NCBI RefSeq assembly: GCF_036880985.1
Contig: NZ_JBAJNO010000009.1
Coordinates: 1,488,001-1,552,000 of the forward strand
Direction: 5' to 3'
Source of the DNA: Limibacter armeniacum
GTDB taxonomy: Bacteria; Bacteroidota; Bacteroidia; Cytophagales; Flammeovirgaceae
DNA: 64,000 bases
The position numbers were made by a program, and so were the translations under genes. Shown piece after piece: positions 57,966 through 64,000 of this stretch. Each line of letters begins with the position of its first letter. The stretch's first letter is position 1. The notes under the pieces were generated by a model. That model had not been told where the DNA came from and did not search any database. It saw nothing but the letters and a program-made list of their open reading frames with translations.

Positions 57966-58820
57966 TTATTCCCATTCCTGAATAGCTAAAGGAGCCCCTC
58001 CCGGATCTATAATCACAGCTACTTTCCCACTCCTAACCTCTTGTGTAGGTTCCATCAAAATTGTCCCACCTGATTTCTTAGCAGTCTCAACAATTGCCTT
58101 TACATCCATCACTTTTACATAAGACACCCAATGAGAACGTGCTCCATCCACTGGGTTTTGTATAATGGCTCCACATTTATACTGGCCCTTACTCAGAAGC
58201 CAATAGTCTTTCCCGTCTGACGATAGCTTTTCCACCTCGTATTGCAGCAGCTTTTTGTAATCATCGATACTGGCATTGGTATCATTGGACCAAAGCTCCG
58301 TCCACAACCAGTTATTGGCTACAGGCTCCTCTACTTTGGGATCACCGCTTGCCGAATGAACTAACCCTACAACCGCTCCCTGAGCATCTCGCATAACAGC
58401 CGAAGTGCCCCGACCACCTACATCAATTGTTTTCAATACCACTTGAGCACCCTGCATTCCTATTTCATTAACGGTCGCTTTCACATCAGGAACCGAAATG
58501 GACACAACCCACTCCCCTGTTGCATTATTTGCCATATTATCGGGCATCTGAAATATTCCTCCAATCGGAATATTGTTGTGATGAATTACGGTATAGGTGC
58601 TTTTCCCATTCGGTACTTCAGTATAGGTCCAACCGAATAGATTTTGGTAAAACTTTCTTGCAGCCTCCGCATCAGGCGTCACCAAGTCTCGCCACACTAT
58701 TCTACCTGTCTGATAGGTTGCTGTAGGTGGTGAACTGATTCCTGGAAACTCCGTTGTTGACTGGCAAGCTGACTGAAAGAATAGTATCAGCAGTAGGATG
58801 GTTATTTGGTTGATTTTCAT
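57966..58820 (-). CDS. VOC-superfamily (glyoxalase-like) lipoprotein
   Basis: 284 residues from ATG 58820. Signal peptide with lipobox FQSAC (Cys20). Two glyoxalase/dioxygenase-like modules follow: about 40-150 (GRIVWRDLVTPDAEAARKFYQNLFGW, GGIFQMPDNM) and about 165-284 (WLWTELWSNDTNASIDDYKKLL, WVSYVKVMDVKAIVETAKKSGG, KVAVIIDPGGAPLAIQEW). VOC proteins use paired beta-alpha-beta-beta-beta units, often with a metal. Most such proteins are cytoplasmic; a lipid-anchored one is unusual. Substrate unknown. Confidence 0.9.
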   Translation of the reverse strand: MKINQITILLLILFFQSACQSTTEFPGISSPPTATYQTGRIVWRDLVTPDAEAARKFYQNLFGWTYTEVPNGKSTYTVIHHNNIPIGGIFQMPDNMANNATGEWVVSISVPDVKATVNEIGMQGAQVVLKTIDVGGRGTSAVMRDAQGAVVGLVHSASGDPKVEEPVANNWLWTELWSNDTNASIDDYKKLLQYEVEKLSSDGKDYWLLSKGQYKCGAIIQNPVDGARSHWVSYVKVMDVKAIVETAKKSGGTILMEPTQEVRSGKVAVIIDPGGAPLAIQEWE

Positions 58821-58954
58821 CAATGAGAGGTGTTTAAGTACAGTATTATAATTTAGACATCCCTTTCACCATGAAAAATAGCTTTAGTCATATATTAACA
58901 ACTGTTCACCTGCATTAGAACACTATCTTACTTCATTATTCACAATTCATTGGA

Positions 58955-58962
58955 TAGATTTG
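58955..58962 (+). promoter_or_regulatory. Candidate -7 box of hemB
   Basis: TAGATTTG, an exact TAnnTTTG, 38 bp before the hemB ATG. No clear -33 TTG at the usual spacing. Confidence 0.5.
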
Positions 58963-59000
58963 CATCAGCAACATAAACAAGCACCCTAAACAGCTGAGCA

Positions 59001-59981
59001 ATGATACTAAACAACAGAAGACCGAGACGCAACCGTAAATCTGAAGTAATCAGAGCAATGGTAGCCGAGACAACACTATCTGCAAATGACTTCATCTACC
59101 CTCTTTTCATCATTGAAGGAGAAAACAAGAAGGAAGAAATCGTTTCAATGCCTGGCATATACCGCTATTCTCTAGATACCCTGCTGGTAGAGGTTGGAGA
59201 AAGCATGGACTTAGGCATTAGAACTTTCTGCTTGTTCCCAAGCATCCCTGAAGCTAAAAAAGACAAAATGGCTTCAGAAAGCTGGAACCATGAAGGTGTT
59301 TACCTCAAAGCAATCAGGGAAATCAAAGCTAAATACCCAGAAGCTTGTGTCATGACTGATGTCGCAATGGACCCATACAGTTCTGATGGCCACGACGGTA
59401 TTGTTGAAAATGGAGAAATCCTGAACGATGAAACTTTGGAAGTGTTGGGTAAAATGTCTTTAGCTCAAGCTCAGGCTGGTGCTGACATCATAGGCCCTTC
59501 TGATATGATGGATGGTCGTGTTGGATATATCCGTGACTTACTGGATGAAAATGGCTTTACTGGAGTATCGATCATGTCGTATACTGCCAAATATGCAAGT
59601 GCTTTCTATGGTCCATTCCGTGATGCTTTGGATTCTGCTCCTAAGTTTGGAGACAAGAAAACCTATCAGATGAACCCTGCCAATGTAAAAGAAGCCCTGA
59701 TTGAAGCAGAATTGGATTATATGGAAGGTGCTGACTTTATGATGGTAAAACCGGCTCTGGCTTACCTAGATATCATCAGGGTTTTAAAAGATACTTATGC
59801 TATTCCAATTACAGCTTACAACGTTAGTGGCGAGTATGCCATGATTAAAGCTGCAGCTGAAAAGGGATGGCTTGAAGGCGACAAAGCTATGATGGAAATG
59901 CTACTGAGCATCAAACGCGCAGGAGCAGATGCCATTCTGACTTACTTTGCCAAAGAAGCTGCCAAGCTATTACAGAAGTAA
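59001..59981 (+). CDS. hemB: Porphobilinogen synthase (ALA dehydratase) HemB
   Basis: Condenses two 5-aminolevulinate molecules in the heme pathway, cytoplasmic. Schiff-base lysines are Lys250 in MMVKPALAYLD and Lys197 in SYTAKYASAFYGPFRDA. The metal-site loop is DVAMDPYSSDGHDG (from Asp120): aspartates replace the zinc-binding cysteines, so it belongs to the Mg-dependent type, not the Cys-rich zinc type (family knowledge). At 326 residues it has the normal length. Monocistronic: -7 box upstream and strong terminator downstream. Confidence 0.97.
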   Translation: MILNNRRPRRNRKSEVIRAMVAETTLSANDFIYPLFIIEGENKKEEIVSMPGIYRYSLDTLLVEVGESMDLGIRTFCLFPSIPEAKKDKMASESWNHEGVYLKAIREIKAKYPEACVMTDVAMDPYSSDGHDGIVENGEILNDETLEVLGKMSLAQAQAGADIIGPSDMMDGRVGYIRDLLDENGFTGVSIMSYTAKYASAFYGPFRDALDSAPKFGDKKTYQMNPANVKEALIEAELDYMEGADFMMVKPALAYLDIIRVLKDTYAIPITAYNVSGEYAMIKAAAEKGWLEGDKAMMEMLLSIKRAGADAILTYFAKEAAKLLQK

Positions 59982-60009
59982 TCATATATTAAGCTGGTCT
60001 TAAATAATC

Positions 60010-60060
60010 CCCTCCTTTATTCCATCAAAAGCCGGAATAAAGGAGGGTTTTCTATTTTTT
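60010..60060 (+). terminator. Terminator of hemB
   Basis: A perfect 14-bp stem (60010-60023 with 60034-60047; core CCCTCC/GGAGGG), then TTTTCTATTTTTTT. Confidence 0.93.
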
Positions 60061-60322
60061 TTCAGTAAAATTCTACCTCCTATGTAACTTTTGTGTAAGG
60101 TTTTCGTAAATATTAAGTCCCCCCTATACCTAACTCATTGACTTTTAACAATCATGAAATATCAGGGAGGGCGAAAATAATACAACTGCAAGCTATCAGT
60201 CACAGACCGTTTACTTTGGTTGATTACTTTTCGGAATAGCACCAATTGCCCAACTTTGATCTCATCTCATAGGTGGGTGGAGGTGATTTTGACAATCAAA
60301 TAGAACCTAAAACCTGCATGCT
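60061..60322. other. Intergenic region before the small protein gene
   Basis: No reading frame above a nine-codon ATG frame at 60155. A GT-rich stretch (GGTGGGTGGAGGTG at 60272-60285) lies about 40 bp before the next start. No clear promoter match was seen. Confidence 0.35.
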
Positions 60323-60529
60323 ATGAAATTGACTGAAGAACTGAAAAAGCAGGCTGCGGAACATTTCAGGGTTTTGAAACATGAAGACACCCTTTACGTC
60401 ACTCCGCAAGGTCAGTTTTTTCTATTGCCGACTGAAGAAGAGGCTTACAAGAAACTTAACAGAGACAAAATCCTGACTATTTCTAGAAAGGATGCTGCTG
60501 ATTACCTCGGAGACGAACTGTACTTGTAA
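60323..60529 (+). CDS. Small conserved cytoplasmic protein (unknown)
   Basis: 68 residues: MKLTEELKKQAAEHFRVLKH, then DTLYVTPQGQFFLLPTEEEA and a helix ending in ADYLGDELYL. No signal peptide or membrane span. The normal codon use, a good ATG and an intrinsic terminator just after it support a real gene. Family not recognised. Confidence 0.7.
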   Translation: MKLTEELKKQAAEHFRVLKHEDTLYVTPQGQFFLLPTEEEAYKKLNRDKILTISRKDAADYLGDELYL

Positions 60530-60550
60530 GTCCATGTTACAAAAGGTCTT

Positions 60551-60589
60551 ATCCTCGCCTTTAATCATTGTGTGGCGAGGATTTTTATT
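60551..60589 (+). terminator. Terminator of the small protein gene
   Basis: ATCCTCGCC (60551-60559) pairs with GGCGAGGAT (60574-60582), then TTTTATTG. Confidence 0.88.
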
Positions 60590-60912
60590 GTCTACACATA
60601 TTTCCTTTCTTCTTTTTTCTCCTAAGTTTCCTAAAGGAAGTTGTCCTGCCACTTTCACCGGATTGCAATTTTCTTATATTTGTATAAGACTATAACTGTG
60701 ATATACCTATCTTTTAGTGGAGCCTAAAAGATATTAACCAACATAGTCAGAAAATCAGGTATTTATTCCTCAGTCTGTTGATTGAACCTGTCTGCAACAT
60801 TAAAGTGATATATTTTTGCCTTATAGGCTTTGCCTTTGGCTGACAATCTGTCATAAGTACTGCTTTCAGCATATATTTTGAGTGACTCTGGAAACTAAAC
60901 CATATCCATACT
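60590..60912. other. Upstream region of clpP
   Basis: About 320 bp without a gene. It carries an exact TAnnTTTG box (TATATTTG at 60675-60682), so the clpP message may have a leader of about 220 nt. No trigger factor gene (tig), the common neighbour in other phyla, is present here. Confidence 0.5.
60675..60682 (+). promoter_or_regulatory. Candidate -7 box of clpP
   Basis: TATATTTG, an exact TAnnTTTG, 230 bp before the ATG. Spacing to an upstream TTG (60641) is longer than usual. Confidence 0.4.
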
Positions 60913-61584
60913 ATGATATTTAAAGATGAATTCCGCAAGTACGCCGTAAAGGGACATGGTCTAAGCAGCATGGCTGTTGACTCTTACATCGGCAACATGG
61001 AGAATATGACAAGAACTGTGATCGAGGAAAGAGACCGTAGATTTGCTGAAATCGACGTATTTTCTAGACTGATCGCTGACAGAATCATCTTCCTGGGCAC
61101 TCAGGTTGATGACTATATCTCCAACATCATTGTAGCGCAAATGCTGTTTCTGGAATCATTGGATTCCAAAAAAGACATCCTGATGTACATCAACAGCCCA
61201 GGTGGCTCAGTATATGCGGGGTTAGGCATTTATGACACAATGCAATATGTAAGACCAGATGTAGCAACTATCTGTACAGGTCTTGCTGCCTCTATGGGTG
61301 CTGTATTGCTTTGTGCTGGTGCTGACGGCAAACGCTCTGCACTGCCACACGCAAGGGTAATGATCCACCAACCTCTTGGTGGTGCTCAGGGACAAGCTTC
61401 AGATATTGAAATCACTGCACGTGAGATCGTAAAAATGAAGAAAGAACTGTACGAGATCATTGCAAGTCATACTAAACAGGATTACGACAAGATCTACCAA
61501 GACTCTGATCGTGATTACTGGATGCGAGCTGATGAAGCAAAAGAATACGGACTGATCGATGAAATTCTGAGCAGAAGACCGTAA
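60913..61584 (+). CDS. clpP: ATP-dependent Clp protease proteolytic subunit ClpP
   Basis: Serine peptidase that forms the barrel of ClpXP, cytoplasmic. Catalytic triad by position: Ser127 in [11 protein letters not shown], His152 in VMIHQPLGG and Asp201 in SDRDYWM; the Ser-His (25) and His-Asp (49) spacings equal those of E. coli. The N-terminal stretch [21 protein letters not shown] precedes the core, longer than in the E. coli mature form. At 223 residues it is slightly longer than usual. clpX follows after 474 bp with a terminator-like structure between them. Confidence 0.97.
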   Translation: MIFKDEFRKYAVKGHGLSSMAVDSYIGNMENMTRTVIEERDRRFAEIDVFSRLIADRIIFLGTQVDDYISNIIVAQMLFLESLDSKKDILMYINSPGGSVYAGLGIYDTMQYVRPDVATICTGLAASMGAVLLCAGADGKRSALPHARVMIHQPLGGAQGQASDIEITAREIVKMKKELYEIIASHTKQDYDKIYQDSDRDYWMRADEAKEYGLIDEILSRRP

Positions 61585-62058
61585 TTCATATCTTTTTAGC
61601 CAAGTAAAATGGAAGAAAAGCCCAAAGGTCTTATCTTGCGTCCATTTGACGGCAGATTGGACCTCAGGGCTTTTTTTGCAATACTTTTGAGTACCAAGAC
61701 TATCACTAGCTTCTGCAAAGAATACTTTTCTAGTCGTCATCAGCAAACAAAGATATTCATGTACAGTTGTATTTCTGAAGAAGCATTGTGCATGTCAAAT
61801 GAGGCTTATTAACATGAGCCGTTGAACTATACATGTTAGAATATTGTATTTTAACGTGTTGAGGAAGGAAACTAAAATGGGTAGCACTGATCGTTTCACC
61901 TAACAACAAACCCTTACCCAAAACACCTCCCTCTTGAAAAGAAAAGAACTTGACCTGTGATACAAGGCAGATGGCTTGACAGGTTTGATTTCAAATTGAA
62001 GACATTATATATTACATAAGAGCAGTCCTAACTGTTTTTTTGACCAAGTAAATACTAG
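61585..62058. other. Region between clpP and clpX
   Basis: It holds a terminator-like hairpin (61616-61677). After it, about 380 bp without a clear frame or known RNA. An ACCTGT/ACAGGT inverted repeat (about 61952-61984) lies before clpX. The region likely contains a separate clpX promoter, though no exact TAnnTTTG box was seen. Confidence 0.45.
61616..61677 (+). terminator. Terminator-like structure after clpP
   Basis: AAAAGCCC with GGGCTTTTTTT and an inner AGGTC/GACCT pairing form a long hairpin with a large, partly folded loop (CGTC/GACG). It ends in seven T. It suggests that clpP can terminate before clpX. Confidence 0.7.
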
Positions 62059-63285
62059 ATGAGGAATACATGTTCATTTTGCGGGGCCCCAAAAGAAGCT
62101 GTTGAACTAATGGTTTCAGGCCAAAATGCACAGATCTGTAATAACTGTATCGATCAGGTACACCAGATCTTGCTGGAGGAAAGAAAGCCAAAACGTGATG
62201 GAAAATCAAAGATCAAACTGATCCCGCCTTCAGAACTGAAAGCTCACCTTGACCAATATGTTATCGGGCAAGATAAAGCTAAACGCGTACTTTCTGTAGC
62301 AGTATACAACCACTACAAACGACTGATGCAAAAAGCATCTGATGACGAAGTGAGTATCGAAAAGTCCAACATCATGATGGTCGGACATACTGGTACAGGT
62401 AAGACGTTATTGGCTAAGACACTTGCCAAAGCACTTGATGTTCCTTTCTGTATTGCCGATGCAACAGTAATTACGGAAGCAGGTTATGTCGGGGAAGATG
62501 TTGAGACAATCCTTACACGTCTTTTGCAAGCTGCAGACTACAATGTTGAAGCAGCAGAAAGAGGCATTGTATATATTGATGAGTTGGACAAAATTGCCCG
62601 TAAATCTGACAACCCATCCATCACAAGGGATGTTAGTGGTGAAGGCGTTCAACAAGCTTTACTTAAGTTATTGGAAGGTTCTATTGTCAATGTTCCTCCT
62701 CAAGGAGGTAGAAAGCACCCTGAGCAAAAGATGATTGCAGTTAATACTGAAAACATCCTGTTCATTTGTGGTGGTGCATTTGATGGTATTGCTGACATTA
62801 TTGCCAACCGTCTGAATACACGTCCTATCGGCTTCAGTGGTGTAGACCATTCGGCTACTATTGAGGATAAAGCAGAACTGTTGGAATACGTTACAGCACA
62901 TGACATCCGTAAGTTTGGACTAATTCCTGAGCTGATCGGTCGTCTACCTGTTGTGACTTACCTAAGACCTCTTTCTAAAGAAGCGCTAAGAAACATCCTT
63001 ACAGAGCCTAAAAATGCATTAACAAAGCAGTATCAAAAGCTGTTTGAAATGGAAGGCATTAAGCTGAAGTTTGATGAAAAGGCACTGGATTATATTGTTG
63101 ACAAAGCAATGGATTACAACCTTGGAGCTAGAGGCCTAAGAAGTATCTGTGAAGGCATTATGTTGGATCCTATGTACGAGCTTCCTTCAATGTCTGAGGA
63201 AATAGAGGAATTCGCAATCACAGAAGAATTTGCAAGAGAGAAATTTGAAAGCTCAGCAGAGGCTAAGCGCCTTCATGTTGCGTAA
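62059..63285 (+). CDS. clpX: ATP-dependent unfoldase ClpX
   Basis: AAA+ unfoldase that feeds substrates to ClpP. N-terminal zinc finger with Cys5, Cys8, Cys27 and Cys30. Then Walker A GHTGTGKT, pore loop [11 protein letters not shown], Walker [12 protein letters not shown], and the ClpP-binding IGF loop in [10 protein letters not shown]. The sensor-2 domain includes [11 protein letters not shown]. At 408 residues it has the usual length. Confidence 0.97.
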   Translation: MRNTCSFCGAPKEAVELMVSGQNAQICNNCIDQVHQILLEERKPKRDGKSKIKLIPPSELKAHLDQYVIGQDKAKRVLSVAVYNHYKRLMQKASDDEVSIEKSNIMMVGHTGTGKTLLAKTLAKALDVPFCIADATVITEAGYVGEDVETILTRLLQAADYNVEAAERGIVYIDELDKIARKSDNPSITRDVSGEGVQQALLKLLEGSIVNVPPQGGRKHPEQKMIAVNTENILFICGGAFDGIADIIANRLNTRPIGFSGVDHSATIEDKAELLEYVTAHDIRKFGLIPELIGRLPVVTYLRPLSKEALRNILTEPKNALTKQYQKLFEMEGIKLKFDEKALDYIVDKAMDYNLGARGLRSICEGIMLDPMYELPSMSEEIEEFAITEEFAREKFESSAEAKRLHVA

Positions 63286-63300
63286 ATAATCAACCACTAC

Positions 63301-63350
63301 TATACAGTCTGCAAAGTGAGTCGGATTCCGATTACTTTGCAGACTATACC
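63301..63350 (+). terminator. Long hairpin after clpX
   Basis: AGTCTGCAAAGT (63306-63317) pairs perfectly with ACTTTGCAGACT (63334-63345), with an inner TCGG/CCGA stem. No T run follows, so termination is not certain; it may be an mRNA 3' stem. ybaB begins 51 bp later. Confidence 0.6.
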
Positions 63351-63395
63351 ATATTGAATACACTCACAATCATACCCACTTAAATAACTATTGTT

Positions 63396-63719
63396 ATGAA
63401 TATGATGGAAATGCTTGGAAAGCTCAAAGAGATGCAATCCAAGATTAAAGAAGCTCAGGATAACCTTGTTCACATCACTGCTGAAGCTGAGTCAGGTGGA
63501 GGAATGGTAAAAGCAATTGTCAATGGCAAAAAGCAAGTGATTAAGATCGAAGTAGATCAAACATTATGTAAGCCTGATGACAAAGAAATGATGCAGGACC
63601 TTATTATTGCAGCCATCAACAAGGCAATGGAAGAGGTAGAGGGCAAAGCACAGGAAGAAATGCAAAAGCATACACAAGGAATGCTTCCTAATATTCCTGG
63701 CATGGACTTCGGTTTCTAA
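63396..63719 (+). CDS. YbaB/EbfC-family nucleoid-associated protein
   Basis: 107 residues. Typical small dimeric DNA-binding protein: an N-terminal helix (MMEMLGKLKEMQSKIKEAQDNL), a central strand pair with VHITAEAESGGGMVKAIVNGKKQVIKI, and a C-terminal helix with AAINKAMEEVEGKAQEEM. The family binds DNA without strong specificity, often near recR/dnaX in other phyla; here it follows clpX. The end MLPNIPGMDFGF is normal for the family. Confidence 0.93.
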   Translation: MNMMEMLGKLKEMQSKIKEAQDNLVHITAEAESGGGMVKAIVNGKKQVIKIEVDQTLCKPDDKEMMQDLIIAAINKAMEEVEGKAQEEMQKHTQGMLPNIPGMDFGF

Positions 63720-63858
63720 TCCAATTAAGGAAGTCAATACATTGCTGAGCTTCTGGAAGTACCCAACCGGTACGCCGGAAGCCTTTTTTATGTACTTTTG
63801 TATCAAGACCCGTTCTACTGAACAGACTTCGACATAAACTACACCCTATTTGGAAAGA

Positions 63859-64000
63859 ATGAACTACGAAAATGTGGCTGTTGTAATCCTGAATTACAAC
63901 GGAAAAAAATACCTCGAGCAATTTCTACCTTCAGTCACCAGCTTTAGCCAAGGTGCTCGCATAATTGTCGCAGACAATTCTTCCAGTGATGACTCCATTT
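63859..64000 (+). CDS. Family 2 glycosyltransferase (partial, 3' end outside)
   Basis: ATG at 63859 opens a frame to the window end, starting MNYENVAVVILNYNGKKYLE and containing VADNSSSDDS. This is the N-terminal nucleotide-binding signature of inverting GT2 glycosyltransferases (VVILNYNG...VVDNxSxD). Likely acts on cell-surface polysaccharide or lipid-linked sugars; the rest cannot be seen. Confidence 0.85.
   Translation, partial: MNYENVAVVILNYNGKKYLEQFLPSVTSFSQGARIIVADNSSSDDSI

Noticed and set aside
60155-60181. Nine-codon frame ATG...TAA before the small protein gene
   Set aside because: Too short, without promoter context or a leader-peptide codon pattern.
61609-61812. 67-codon frame between clpP and clpX
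   Set aside because: Its first third is the terminator hairpin with the T run, and the protein shows no recognisable features; treated as chance.

Overview
The window comes from a chromosome of a Bacteroidota bacterium, most likely a marine member of the Cytophagales/Flammeovirga-like lineages (lineage below phylum is inference). The evidence is the TonB receptors with N-terminal carboxypeptidase-regulatory-like domains, many lipoproteins with short lipoboxes, BACON domains, the FtsZ tail type, scarcity of Shine-Dalgarno sequences, and repeated -7 boxes of the Bacteroidota form TAnnTTTG in front of genes.

Layout. 1-1.0 kb: the start of an unknown gene and a secreted SIMPL-domain protein, both on the minus strand. 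1.3-13.7 kb: a division/cell-wall cluster on the plus strand (murE, mraY, murD, ftsW, murG, murC, ftsQ, ftsA, ftsZ) that makes meso-DAP peptidoglycan precursors and the Z-ring. It starts at murE, whose start codon is not canonical. 13.8-22.7 kb, minus strand: a transglutaminase-like secreted protein, a TonB receptor with a beta-helix lipoprotein, the DUF2157/DUF4401/GDYXXLXY membrane trio, and two related small lipoproteins. 23.2-24.9 kb: a BACON-GH5 glycanase. 25.0-29.0 kb: two paralogous LRR proteins with a 3' end that looks gene-converted, and an AT-rich orphan gene between them. 29.2-33.9 kb: a GNAT acetyltransferase, an Nramp-like transporter without the usual metal ligands, and hypothetical membrane proteins or lipoproteins. 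34.0-43.1 kb: a duplicated terminator/small-RNA-like element and two more TonB receptor/beta-helix lipoprotein pairs. 43.3-49.7 kb, plus strand: a cyclophilin lipoprotein, a TPR-GAF-PP2C signalling phosphatase and a duplicated beta-propeller lipoprotein. 49.8-54.3 kb, minus strand: a starch locus with a lipoprotein, a GH13 alpha-amylase and a membrane-bound AraC-type regulator that carries starch-binding-like domains. 54.7-57.7 kb: a TPP riboswitch and thiM-thiE-thiD-tenA, an overlapping thiamin salvage operon. 57.8-60.5 kb: a small lipoprotein, a VOC lipoprotein, hemB and a small conserved protein. 60.9-64 kb: clpP, clpX, ybaB and the start of a family 2 glycosyltransferase.

The strongest candidate for an undescribed system is the set of three receptor/lipoprotein pairs at 14.8-19.0, 34.3-38.4 and 39.0-43.1 kb. 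Each has a TonB-dependent receptor followed by a beta-helix-like surface lipoprotein in the place where SusD would be expected. Two pairs share a conserved promoter block. Second is the one-protein starch sensor (two carbohydrate-binding-like domains, a membrane region and an AraC HTH) beside a secreted amylase that has a 20-bp direct repeat in its promoter region. No tRNA, rRNA, CRISPR array or insertion sequence was recognised.
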